Below are positions 1 through 8,366 of a stretch of DNA of 64,000 nt, piece after piece (position 1 is the first letter of the stretch; each line of letters opens with the position of its first letter). Source of the DNA: Burkholderiales bacterium Ga0077547. Its GTDB lineage: Bacteria; Pseudomonadota; Gammaproteobacteria; Burkholderiales; Burkholderiaceae_C. Made by a program: the position numbers and the translations under genes. The stretch spans positions 35,062-99,061 of the forward strand of contig LNEY01000025.1 of the NCBI GenBank assembly GCA_001464195.1, given 5' to 3'. The notes beneath the pieces are model-generated. The model worked only from the letters and a program-made list of their open reading frames with translations, had not been told where the DNA came from and searched no databases.

Positions 1-1
1 G

Positions 2-370
2 GAACGCGAACGCGGTATGGCGGCCTCGCGCATCGTGCTGATGGGTTTTTCGCAAGGCTGCGCCATGGCGCTGCTGACCGGTCTGCGCCACACCGAGCGG
101 CTGGCGGGCGTGGTCGGGCTGTCAGGCTATCTGCCGCTGGCCGACACCACCGCGGCCGAGCGCAGTGCAGCGAGCATGGCCTTGCCGGTGTTCCTGGCGC
201 ACGGCACCGGCGACAGCGTGGTGCCGCTGGCGCGTGCCAGCTCCGCGCGCGACACGCTGCAGGCGCTGGGCTGTGTGGTCGACTGGCACGAGTACCCGAT
301 GGCGCATTCGGTGTGCGCCCAGGAAGTCAGCGACCTGAACCGCTGGCTGCTGCAGGTGTTGGCCGCCTGA
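2..370 (+). CDS. Carboxylesterase/phospholipase family alpha/beta hydrolase, 3' part
   Basis: C-terminal part of a serine hydrolase of the carboxylesterase/lysophospholipase (YpfH/Est) type. The reading frame is open from base 2, so the true start lies before the window. The nucleophile elbow GFSQG is visible near the start. The acid-containing stretch GTGDSVVP and the catalytic histidine in AHSVCAQE follow with normal spacing, so the retained C-terminal half of the fold looks intact. The family hydrolyses short-chain carboxyl esters or lysophospholipids in the cytoplasm; the substrate cannot be inferred here. It converges on the M48 protease gene, with only 10 bases between the stop codons. 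Confidence 0.85.
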   Translation, partial: ERERGMAASRIVLMGFSQGCAMALLTGLRHTERLAGVVGLSGYLPLADTTAAERSAASMALPVFLAHGTGDSVVPLARASSARDTLQALGCVVDWHEYPMAHSVCAQEVSDLNRWLLQVLAA

Positions 371-380
371 CGACCGACGC

Positions 381-1340
381 TCAGCCCGCCGCCGACGCGC
401 TGGGGGCCGGTGGCGCATAGCGCTGTTTGGGCTTCTCGGCTCGGGCATACAGGCCCTGCACTGCCGGGATGTTGGCTTCGAGGTCTTTGATGCGGGTGGT
501 GCCCGCCGGGTGGGTGGACAGCCACTGCGGCGGGGCCCCCTTGTTGGCCTTGCCCATTTTTTGCCACAGCGTGACGCCGGCAGTCGGCAGGTAGCCGCCG
601 CGCGCTGCCAGATCGAGGCCGATCTTGTCGGCCTCGGATTCGTCGTCGCGGCCGAACTTCATGGTCAGCAACTGGCTGCCCATGTCGGCGAGATAACGCC
701 CGCCGCCGCCCAGGCCCAGCAACGCCGCGCCGATCTCGATGGCACCTCGCGTCGCCGCCGATTTACCCATGCGCTCGCGCGCATGCTCGCGCAGCGCGTG
801 GGCGATCTCATGGCCCATCACCTGCGCCACCTCGTCGTCGGTGAGCTGCAGCGTGTCGAGGATGCCCCAATAGAACGCGATCTTGCCGCCCGGCATGCAG
901 AAGGCGTTGATCTGCTTGCTGCCGATCAGGTTGACCTCCCACTTCCAGTTCGCAGCGCGTGATGTGCTGCGCAGATTGGGCGCGTTGCTGAACGGGATCA
1001 GTCGCTGGGCGATCGCATTCAGGCGGATCACCTGGGGATGGTTGGGCGGCGCCAGGGCTTTCTGTGCAGCGGCCTGCTGCAGCATCTGCTGGTACTGCTG
1101 CGCCGCTGCGCTTTCGATCTCGTCGGCCGGCACCAGCTTGGCCAGCGTGGACTGCTTGTCGACCTGGACACCGTCACGCGCCCAGCTCGGCAGCGCCAGG
1201 GTCGCGCCCGCCCCCAGCACCGCACCCGCGAATCCGCGGCGGGCGTGCAGACGACAGCCACAGCCCGCGTGATGCCACAGGGCCGCGGCAGTGGTGGGAT
1301 CGGGCTCATAAGTCGCGTGGGGGTCGAATTGCGCAGTCAT
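381..1340 (-). CDS. M48 family metalloprotease (exported)
   Basis: Zinc-dependent peptidase of 319 residues. The HExxH motif is HEIAH (H177, E178, H181), followed by the downstream ExxxD-type ligand region in DESEADKIGLD, so the active site looks complete. The N-terminus is unusual: a histidine/cysteine-rich lead (HHAGCGC) followed by ARRGF and a hydrophobic stretch, which resembles a twin-arginine signal. Export to the periplasm is therefore inferred. The family includes the Oma1/LoiP/BepA-type quality-control proteases. I chose the ATG at 1340 because the only upstream start in frame is a TTG inside the end of ampG. The gene lies 65 bases downstream of ampG on the same strand and is probably co-transcribed with it. 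Confidence 0.85.
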   Translation of the reverse strand: MTAQFDPHATYEPDPTTAAALWHHAGCGCRLHARRGFAGAVLGAGATLALPSWARDGVQVDKQSTLAKLVPADEIESAAAQQYQQMLQQAAAQKALAPPNHPQVIRLNAIAQRLIPFSNAPNLRSTSRAANWKWEVNLIGSKQINAFCMPGGKIAFYWGILDTLQLTDDEVAQVMGHEIAHALREHARERMGKSAATRGAIEIGAALLGLGGGGRYLADMGSQLLTMKFGRDDESEADKIGLDLAARGGYLPTAGVTLWQKMGKANKGAPPQWLSTHPAGTTRIKDLEANIPAVQGLYARAEKPKQRYAPPAPSASAAG

Positions 1341-1405
1341 GATCGTGTTGGTTGGGCCCTGTGGACAGTGCCGCTGTGGGTGATTTCGGGGCGGGGAGGC
1401 GGTTC

Positions 1406-3028
1406 TCAATCGTCGGCGGTTCGAGCGCTGGAATCAAACTCCAGTTCGCGTACCGCAGCGCGCAGCCACCACAGCATGCCCAACGCCGGCAGCGCCAACA
1501 CGGTGGACACGACAAAGAAGGTGGGCCAACCGATCGCTTCTGCCAGGACACCCGCCAGCGGCCCGACCCAGACCCGGCCGACCGCCGCAAACGCCGACAG
1601 CAAAGCGTACTGCGTGGCGGTGAAACGCTGGTTGCACAGGCTCATCAGGAAGGCGACGAACGCGGCGGTGCCCATGCCCCCAGAGAGATTCTCGGCCGCA
1701 ATCACCATCAGCAGGCCGCCGTCGATCTCGGTGGCCTGCGCGAGCTTGACGAAGCCCCAGTCGAAGGGCGGGAGCACGAAGCCCGGCACCGCGCCCTTGC
1801 CGTGAACAGCCAACCACCAGAAGCCGAGGTTGCTGGCCATCTGCAGCACGCCGAACAGCAGCAGTGAGCGCCACAAGCCCAGCTTCAGCATCAGCAGGCC
1901 ACCGAGCAGCGCACCGGCTATCGTCAGCCACAGCCCGATCAGCTTGTTGACGACGCCCACCTCGGCCGGGCTGAACACCATCGCCTTCAGCAGGAAAGGC
2001 GTCATCAGCGAGCCGGCAAAGGCATCGCCCAGCTTGTAGAGCACGATGAAGACAAGGAAAGCCACCGCGCCCCGCTGCGAGAAGTAACTGTTCAGGCCAT
2101 TGAGCAGCGTCTGGAACTTCGCTGCCCGCGCTGCCCACGCTGCCAGCGGCAGCGTGAACGCCAGGCCCAGCAGCAGCGCCAGCAGATCGGTCCATTTGCG
2201 CTGCAGGCCGGCCTCCAGCGTGCTGCCATCGAACCACGGAGCGAGCAGCGCGTGAGCGATCGGTGGGCCCAGGCGTTCGCTGACGACGAAGCCGAAAGCC
2301 ACCGCCGCCAGCAATGCGGCAAATCCCAGCAGGTCCTGCCGGGCCACGCTGGAGCGGTCTCCCACCGATCGGATGCGCGGCAGCGCCACGGCCGACACCA
2401 CTGCCGCGCCAGCCATCAGCGCGGCCATGAGGCGGTACACCTCGGGCCAGGTCCAGCCGCCGGACCCGCTGGCATTCGATGGGTCGACCCAGATCAGCGC
2501 GATGCCGCCGGACAGGATCATCGCCAGCCGATAGCCCAGCACACTGAGGGATGAGCCCAGGCCGCGCTCTTGGGCGGCCAGCAGATCGGTGCGATAGGCG
2601 TCGATGACCACGTCCTGGGAGGCGGCGACAAAGGCCACCAGCACCGCCAGCAGCGCGAAGCTGCGGGTGGCCTGCGTGGGCGAGGTGTCGGCCAGCCACA
2701 GCAGCGTGCCCGCCAAGGCGAGCTGCGTGAGCACCAGCCAGCCACGTCGCCGGCCGAGCCACGGCAGCTCGAACCGGTCCATCAGCGGCGCCCACAGGAA
2801 CTTGAAGGTGTAGGGCAGACCGACCAGGCTGAGGAAGCCGATGGTCGCCACGTCCAGCCCTTCCAGACTGAGCCAGGCCTGCATCGCCTGTCCGGTCAGC
2901 GCCAATGGCAGGCCAGAGGCGAAGCCGAGCACCGTGACCACCGCCAACCGGTGCACCATGCCGAAATCCAGGCCTTTGGGCGAGCGGTTGGGCTGGGGTG
3001 CAGCGTCACGCAGTTCGGCATCGGGCAT
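1406..3028 (-). CDS. ampG: Muropeptide MFS transporter AmpG
   Basis: Inner-membrane permease of about 540 residues that imports GlcNAc-anhydroMurNAc muropeptides released during wall turnover, feeding peptidoglycan recycling. The start of the first helix (MVHRLAVVTVLGFASGLPLA) and the following GLPYTFKFLWAPLMDRF segment are characteristic of AmpG. There are many hydrophobic helices, more than the 12 of a simple MFS protein, as is normal for AmpG. I took the ATG at 3028; the frame stays open further upstream, but that extension has no family character and lies opposite the GAF gene. A second recycling gene, murU, lies about 9 kb away in this window. Confidence 0.88.
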   Translation of the reverse strand: MPDAELRDAAPQPNRSPKGLDFGMVHRLAVVTVLGFASGLPLALTGQAMQAWLSLEGLDVATIGFLSLVGLPYTFKFLWAPLMDRFELPWLGRRRGWLVLTQLALAGTLLWLADTSPTQATRSFALLAVLVAFVAASQDVVIDAYRTDLLAAQERGLGSSLSVLGYRLAMILSGGIALIWVDPSNASGSGGWTWPEVYRLMAALMAGAAVVSAVALPRIRSVGDRSSVARQDLLGFAALLAAVAFGFVVSERLGPPIAHALLAPWFDGSTLEAGLQRKWTDLLALLLGLAFTLPLAAWAARAAKFQTLLNGLNSYFSQRGAVAFLVFIVLYKLGDAFAGSLMTPFLLKAMVFSPAEVGVVNKLIGLWLTIAGALLGGLLMLKLGLWRSLLLFGVLQMASNLGFWWLAVHGKGAVPGFVLPPFDWGFVKLAQATEIDGGLLMVIAAENLSGGMGTAAFVAFLMSLCNQRFTATQYALLSAFAAVGRVWVGPLAGVLAEAIGWPTFFVVSTVLALPALGMLWWLRAAVRELEFDSSARTADD

Positions 3029-3118
3029 GGGGCATTCTAGGAAGGCGCCATGCTGCGTCTGCAGCGGTGCCTGGCGTGCATATTGCTGCTGCGGACTCCA
3101 ACTCTCGTGGAGTCCTCG

Positions 3119-4057
3119 ATGAAGACATTCATCCGCGTTGTCGAAGTCTGGGTGCCCAGTCACGACCGGAGCTACCTCGAGTACAGCAGTGGCCTGTACA
3201 GCAGCGCCAACCGCTTCGGCGCGGCGAGTGGCTCGCGCTGTTTTGGCCGGGGCGAGGGGTTGCCGGGCCAGGCCTGGGAACAGGGCCAGCCGATCGTGTT
3301 GAAGCAGTTCGAGGGATCGTATTTCCAGCGCACGAAGGCGGCTCAGGCCGATGGACTGACCTGCGGCATCGCAGTCCCGATCTTTGCTGGCGACTTTCTC
3401 ACCTCGGTACTGGTGATGTTCTGCGGCGATGACGACCAGCACGCTGGCGCGATCGAGCTGTGGCACAACGACCCGGCACAAGGCGCCGACATGGCGCTGG
3501 TCGATGGCTACTACGGCTCGATGTCCGATGCGTTCGAGCTGATCTCACGCAGCGTCAGCTTCCGGCGCGGCAACGGCTTGCCTGGCGTGGCCTGGGAACT
3601 GGGTGGGCCGGTGTTCATGGAGGATCTGGGCCGAAGCGATCGCTTCCTGCGCGCCGAGACCGCGCTGAAAGTCGGCATCAACCGCGGCTTTGCCTTTCCC
3701 TGCGCCACGCCGCGCGAGGAGACCTTTGTAATGACGTTCCTGTCGGCGCTGGGCACCCCGATTGCGCGCCGCTGCGAATTCTGGGATCCCGACACCACGC
3801 GGCAGACGCTCAGCTGCGGCGGTGGGTTCTGCGAGGTCGATGGCCGTGTCGAAGCCTCCCCTGCCGTCTTGCTGGAGCGAGGGCAAGGCACGATCGGCCG
3901 ATTGCTGCTGACCGGCGTTCCGACCGTCACCAGCAGCGCGGTGGATGAGCCCGCGGGCATCGGCACCATGGCGGCACGAACAGGCCTGCACGCCCTGGCG
4001 GCCATCCCCATCCTGCGCGATGGCCGCCTCGTGTCCGTGGTGGCGCTGTACTTCTGA
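3119..4057 (+). CDS. Tandem GAF-domain protein
   Basis: A soluble protein of 312 residues that appears to consist of two GAF-like repeats, roughly residues 5-130 and 160-310. Both repeats share an R-G-x-G-L-P-G-x-A-W-E pattern (GRGEGLPGQAWEQG and RRGNGLPGVAWELG). The C-terminus ends on a typical GAF strand (LVSVVALYF). No catalytic output domain is attached. GAF domains bind small ligands or chromophores, or act as dimerisation modules; the ligand is unknown. The start at 3119 follows a GTGGAG Shine-Dalgarno-like sequence. It is divergent from ampG (about 90 bases between starts) and converges on topB. Confidence 0.75.
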   Translation: MKTFIRVVEVWVPSHDRSYLEYSSGLYSSANRFGAASGSRCFGRGEGLPGQAWEQGQPIVLKQFEGSYFQRTKAAQADGLTCGIAVPIFAGDFLTSVLVMFCGDDDQHAGAIELWHNDPAQGADMALVDGYYGSMSDAFELISRSVSFRRGNGLPGVAWELGGPVFMEDLGRSDRFLRAETALKVGINRGFAFPCATPREETFVMTFLSALGTPIARRCEFWDPDTTRQTLSCGGGFCEVDGRVEASPAVLLERGQGTIGRLLLTGVPTVTSSAVDEPAGIGTMAARTGLHALAAIPILRDGRLVSVVALYF

Positions 4058-4105
4058 TCGCTGGCTTGAGCAGCCCCGCTTAGGGGGCCACTGGACTCGG
4101 CAAGG

Positions 4106-6724
4106 CTAGGCCGACTTCTTCGCCGCCACCTTCTTCGCCGCAGCGCCCTTCGCAGCCGGCTTGGCCGGCCGCGGCTCGAACTCGAAGCTGACCTTGCCTT
4201 CCTTCGCGTCGAAGGCCAGGCGCGCCTTGAACTTGCGCCGGGTCTTGTTGGACACGAAGTTCTCCAGCAGGTCGGTCTTGCCGGTCTGCAGCAGCTTGGT
4301 CATCTGCTCGCGAGGCACGGGCTGCTGCAGGATGATCTTGCCGCTCTTGAAGTCACAGGTGACGTTGGCGCCCACCGCGTGCTCGCACACATAGCTGGTG
4401 CCGTGCTCGAAGACCTTGCCCTGGTCCTTGGGGCAGTGGCCCAGCGGCTCCTGTTCGGAGAAATCGACCGGTTCGCCAGCCTCGGCCTTGGCGTCGTCAC
4501 CGAAGTCGAATTCGAGCTTCCAGTTCTTGATCTCGTCATCAAACACGAGCTTGATCTCCGCGGTGAACGGCCAGCCCGCCTTTGAGCGGAAGCCTTCCAG
4601 CGGGCCGATTTTCTTGTCCGCGATGAAGGCCTCGACCTCGGGCAACTCGAAGCTGCGACTGCCCGGGATCTTGCTGATGCTGAAGCCGCATCCCGCGCCT
4701 TCGCTGCCCTCTGAAGCGACCGCGCCCTCCTTGCCCACGCAGGTGTACCGGCGGTAGTTTTCCTTGACCACACCGCCGCAGTTCGGGCAGGGCACCTTCA
4801 GCGTCGCGTAGTCGCCGGGAATGGTGTCGCGGTCATATTCCTTCGCCTTGGCGACGACGCGCTCGGTCATCTTGGCGATCTCGGCCATGAAGGTCTCGCG
4901 GCTGAGCTTGCCCTTTTCCATCTCGGCCAGCTGGAATTCCCAGTTGCCGGTCAGCTCGGGTTTGGTCAGCTCCTCGACCTGCAGGCCACGCAGCAGTGTC
5001 ATCAGCTGGAAGGCCTTGGCCGTGGGGATCAGCTCGCGTCCCTCGCGCACGATGTACTTCTCGAGGATCAGCCCTTCGATCGTCTGCGCACGCGTCGCCG
5101 GCGTGCCCAGACCCTTCTCGGCCATGGCCTCGCGCAACTCGTCGTCGTCGATCAGCTTGCCGGCGCCTTCCATGGCGCTGAGCAGCGTGGCTTCTGTGTA
5201 GCGGGCAGGCGGCTTGGTTTTCAGTGCGTTGACGTCCACGTTCTCGGTACGCACCACTTCGCCCGGCGCCACCGCCACCAGGTTGGCATCGTCCTCCTGC
5301 ACCTCGCGGCCGTAGACCGCCAACCAGCCCGGCTTGACCATCACCTTGCCGTTGGTCTGGAAACTGAGCTCCTTGTCCGCAGCCTTGACCGTGGAGATGC
5401 GGGTCGTGACCATGAACTCGGCCGGCGGATAGAACACCGCGAGGAAGCGCTTGACGACCATGTCGTAGAGCTTGGCCTCGATCTCGGTCAGGCTCTTGGG
5501 GGCCATCAGCGTCGGGATGATCGCGAAGTGGTCGGAGACCTTGGCGTTGTCGAAGATGCGCTTGTTGGGCTTCACATAGCCGTCGTTCAGCGCCTTGCGC
5601 GCGTGGCCCGACAAGGCCCTCAACGGTCCGGGCAGGTCCTCGTCGGCCAACATCGCCATCGTGTCCTTCACCACCGGCAGGTAATCCTCGGGCAGCGCCT
5701 TGCTGTCGGTCCGCGGGTAGGTCAGCACCTTGTGCTTCTCGTAAAGCGCCTGCGCGATCGACAGCGTCGTCTTGGCGCTGAAGCCGAAGCGCGAGTTGGC
5801 CTCGCGCTGCAAGGTGGTCAGGTCGTACAGGCCGGGCGCGCTCTGCGAACTCGGCTTGGCCTCTTCGGTGACGCTGGCGGGCTGGCCGCGCACGGCCTGC
5901 GCGATGGCCTGCGCGTCGGCCTCACTCCAGACGCGGTCGTTGCGCAGCTCGGGATCGTCGGGGTTTTTCTTCCACTTCGGGTCGAACCACTTGCCGTCGT
6001 ACTCGCCCGCCATGGCGGCGAAGGTCGCCTTGATTTCCCAATACGGCCGGGACACGTGCTTGCGGATCTTCTCCTCGCGCTCGACGACGACGCTGAGCGT
6101 AGGCGTCTGCACGCGGCCAACGGTCGTCAAAAAGAAACCGCCGTCGCGCGAATTGAACGCGGTCATGGCGCGGGTGCCGTTGATACCGACCAGCCAGTCG
6201 GCCTCGCTGCGGCTGCGCGCCGCATCGGACAGGCCTTGCATCTCGGTGTCGCCGCGCAGCTTGTCGAAGCCGTCGCGGATCGCCTGCGGCGTCATGCTTT
6301 GCAGCCACAGGCGCTGGATGGGCTTGTCGATCGGCTTCTTCTCGCTGCCAGCGTATTGCACGATCAGCCGGAAGATCAGCTCGCCTTCACGGCCCGCGTC
6401 ACAGGCATTGATCAGCGCCGTCACGTCCTTGCGCTTGACCAGCTTGACCACCGCCGTCAGCCGCGACTTGGCCTTGTCGATCGGTGCCAGATCGAAGTGC
6501 GGCGGAATCACCGGCAGGTTGTTGAAGCTCCACTTGCCTCGCTTGACGTCGAACTGCTCCGGTGCCTTGATCTCCACCAGGTGGCCCACCGCCGAGGTGA
6601 CGACATAGCGGTCGTTCTCGAAATGATCGGCTTGCTTGTCGAACTTGCCAGCCACGGGGGTCAGCGCCCGCACGATGTCCTGTGCGACGCTGGGCTTCTC
6701 GGCAATGATCAAAGTCTTGGTCAT
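4106..6724 (-). CDS. topB: DNA topoisomerase III
   Basis: Type IA topoisomerase of 872 residues that relaxes and decatenates DNA by single-strand passage in the nucleoid. The Toprim glutamate is in IIAEKPSVA near the N-terminus and the Toprim acidic motif is CDAGREGELIF. The active-site tyrosine is in LTYPRTDSKALP. A C-terminal zinc-ribbon-like segment (CPNCGG followed by further cysteines) and topoisomerase C-terminal repeats follow. The protein ends in a Lys/Ala-rich tail (KGAAAKKVAAKKSA), a common DNA-binding feature in betaproteobacteria. The ATG at 6724 is the natural start. It is divergent from the SET-domain gene, with 127 bases between them. Confidence 0.95.
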   Translation of the reverse strand: MTKTLIIAEKPSVAQDIVRALTPVAGKFDKQADHFENDRYVVTSAVGHLVEIKAPEQFDVKRGKWSFNNLPVIPPHFDLAPIDKAKSRLTAVVKLVKRKDVTALINACDAGREGELIFRLIVQYAGSEKKPIDKPIQRLWLQSMTPQAIRDGFDKLRGDTEMQGLSDAARSRSEADWLVGINGTRAMTAFNSRDGGFFLTTVGRVQTPTLSVVVEREEKIRKHVSRPYWEIKATFAAMAGEYDGKWFDPKWKKNPDDPELRNDRVWSEADAQAIAQAVRGQPASVTEEAKPSSQSAPGLYDLTTLQREANSRFGFSAKTTLSIAQALYEKHKVLTYPRTDSKALPEDYLPVVKDTMAMLADEDLPGPLRALSGHARKALNDGYVKPNKRIFDNAKVSDHFAIIPTLMAPKSLTEIEAKLYDMVVKRFLAVFYPPAEFMVTTRISTVKAADKELSFQTNGKVMVKPGWLAVYGREVQEDDANLVAVAPGEVVRTENVDVNALKTKPPARYTEATLLSAMEGAGKLIDDDELREAMAEKGLGTPATRAQTIEGLILEKYIVREGRELIPTAKAFQLMTLLRGLQVEELTKPELTGNWEFQLAEMEKGKLSRETFMAEIAKMTERVVAKAKEYDRDTIPGDYATLKVPCPNCGGVVKENYRRYTCVGKEGAVASEGSEGAGCGFSISKIPGSRSFELPEVEAFIADKKIGPLEGFRSKAGWPFTAEIKLVFDDEIKNWKLEFDFGDDAKAEAGEPVDFSEQEPLGHCPKDQGKVFEHGTSYVCEHAVGANVTCDFKSGKIILQQPVPREQMTKLLQTGKTDLLENFVSNKTRRKFKARLAFDAKEGKVSFEFEPRPAKPAAKGAAAKKVAAKKSA

Positions 6725-6798
6725 GTTTTCTTGTCAAAACGCTGGAAGGGTGTCGTGGGGTTGAACGACACCGGCTCGATGCGCAAGCTGCGCCTCTC

Positions 6799-6804
6799 TA
6801 CAAT
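6799..6804 (+). promoter_or_regulatory. Possible -10 box for the SET gene
   Basis: TACAAT lies 47 bases before the SET-gene ATG, in the topB/SET divergent region. The same CTACAAT context precedes the tRNA gene in this window. No good -35 hexamer is seen at 16-18 bases, so this is a tentative call. Confidence 0.3.
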
Positions 6805-6851
6805 TCACCGTCTCGCGCGCACACACGCACGGGCGCACGCCCACAATTTCA

Positions 6852-7358
6852 ATGTACCCAAAGAAGTCGATGACGCAAGTGACGGTGCGAAACAGCTCCC
6901 CCCACACATCGAAACGGCGCATCCAGGTACGGCGCAGCAGCGTGCATGGTCGGGGCGTGTTCGCAGTCGCACCGATCGCCCGCGACGAGCGGATCATCGA
7001 GTACACCGGCGAGGTCATCGACTGGCCCGAGGCCCTGCGTCGCCATCCCCACGATCCAGACGACCCCAACCATACCTTCTACTTCAGCCTGGAAGGCGGT
7101 CTGGTGATTGACGCCAAGGTCGGCGGCAACAGTTCGCGCTGGATCAACCACGCCTGCGAACCCAACTGCCAGGCCGATGAAGCCGACGGACGGGTGTTCA
7201 TCCACGCTCTGCGCGATCTGCAGCCAGGTGATGAACTGTTCTACGACTACGGTCTGGTGCTCGATGAGCGCCAGACCGCAAAATTGAAAAAGCAATACGC
7301 CTGCCGTTGCGGCAGCCCTTCCTGTCGCGGCACCATGCTGGCACCGAAATCACGATGA
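6852..7358 (+). CDS. SET-domain protein-lysine N-methyltransferase-like protein
   Basis: A SET-domain protein of 168 residues. The core begins at about residue 22 (RRSSVHGRGVFA). It carries the AdoMet/knot motif NHACEPNC (99-106), then the catalytic-tyrosine motif YDYG (131-134), then a post-SET cysteine cluster (C151, C153, C158 in CRCGSPSCRGT). Together with the knot cysteine these could bind one zinc ion. The family transfers methyl groups from S-adenosylmethionine to protein lysines; the bacterial target is unknown. An internal ATG at 6870 is an alternative start. Its stop codon overlaps the birA start as ATGA, suggesting translational coupling. Confidence 0.85.
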   Translation: MYPKKSMTQVTVRNSSPHTSKRRIQVRRSSVHGRGVFAVAPIARDERIIEYTGEVIDWPEALRRHPHDPDDPNHTFYFSLEGGLVIDAKVGGNSSRWINHACEPNCQADEADGRVFIHALRDLQPGDELFYDYGLVLDERQTAKLKKQYACRCGSPSCRGTMLAPKSR

Positions 7359-8362
7359 ACTCCTCTGCGCCGCTCACCGCCGATCACGGTCTGACTTGGA
7401 ACGTCGAGCAGCTGTATCACCAGCTGGCACCCCGCTTACCAAACCTGAGCATCGAGGTCGTCTCCGAGATCGCCTCGACCAACTCGGCACTGCTCGAGCG
7501 GGCCCGCGTCGCCAGCCGGCTGTCGTTCGAGGGCGATCGCGCCCAGGTGCGCCGCAGCACGGAAAGCCAGGCGTTCGGTCGGCGCACCGCGGACCACCAA
7601 CCATGCCTGCTGGTGGCCGAACACCAGACGCAGGGGCGAGGACGGCACGGCCGGGTGTGGCAATCCGAGGCCGTGGCCTCACTGACATTCTCACTGGCGA
7701 TGCCGCTGTCGCCGGTTGATTGGTCCGGCTTTTCGCTGGCGGTCGGCGTGGCGCTGGCGGATGCCCTGGACCCGGCGGGATACGCAAGCGCAGGCCAGAA
7801 CACCGAATCGTCGAACGCCCCGTGGATCGGACTCAAATGGCCGAATGACCTGTGGTTGATGCCGGCAGGCGGCAGCAGTGCCGAAGGCCGCAAGCTCGGC
7901 GGCTTGCTGATCGAGACGGTGCCTGCCGGCGACATGCGGCTGGCGGTGGTCGGGATCGGCCTGAATGTACTGCCCTTGTCCCTGGCCCACGCCCAGGCCA
8001 GCAGCGGCTATGCCTGCTTGCAGGAGATCGACACCGACGCCAGCGCGCCGCAGGTCTTGGCGCGCATTGTGTTGCCGCTGGTGGACGCGTTGCAGCGCTT
8101 CGAGCGCGAGGGTTTTGCCGGCTTTGCCGATCGCTTCGCCGCCCGTGATGTGCTGCGCGGTCGCGCGGTGCATGCGGGTGCCTCGGGCGCGGTGGGCTCT
8201 GAAGCGCTGGTCCGCACGTCGAGCAGCATCGAAGGCATCGCGGAAGGCGTCTCCGGCACGGGCGCGCTGCGGGTGCGCGTGCCGGGTGACGGGCTGCGCG
8301 AAGTCATGTCAGGCGAGGTCAGCGTCCGGCTACGCCCCACCCCCGCGGCAGGGGCGTGTTGA
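7355..8362 (+). CDS. birA: Biotin--[acetyl-CoA-carboxylase] ligase
   Basis: Cytoplasmic ligase of 335 residues that activates biotin to biotinyl-AMP and attaches it to the biotin carboxyl carrier protein. The biotin-binding GRGRHGRVW loop, the GLKWPNDLW motif and GRKLGGLLIE are visible. There is no N-terminal winged helix, so it is a monofunctional ligase without the E. coli BirA repressor domain. It contains an acid/Arg-rich insertion between the EIASTN and LLVAEHQT segments, which is common in betaproteobacterial homologues. The start at 7355 overlaps the SET stop (ATGA). The usual downstream neighbour coaX is absent; the SPOR-like gene starts 4 bases after birA ends. Confidence 0.92.
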   Translation: MNSSAPLTADHGLTWNVEQLYHQLAPRLPNLSIEVVSEIASTNSALLERARVASRLSFEGDRAQVRRSTESQAFGRRTADHQPCLLVAEHQTQGRGRHGRVWQSEAVASLTFSLAMPLSPVDWSGFSLAVGVALADALDPAGYASAGQNTESSNAPWIGLKWPNDLWLMPAGGSSAEGRKLGGLLIETVPAGDMRLAVVGIGLNVLPLSLAHAQASSGYACLQEIDTDASAPQVLARIVLPLVDALQRFEREGFAGFADRFAARDVLRGRAVHAGASGAVGSEALVRTSSSIEGIAEGVSGTGALRVRVPGDGLREVMSGEVSVRLRPTPAAGAC

Positions 8363-8366
8363 CACC

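Noticed and set aside
6390..6420. Missing second Asp in the topB Toprim motif (DAGREGE)
   Set aside because: DAGREGE is normal in many bacterial topoisomerase III proteins, so it is not a lesion.
5528..7111. Long open frame of over 500 codons antisense to topB
   Set aside because: High-GC shadow of topB: low-complexity residues, no domains, and topB is a complete, conserved protein on the other strand.
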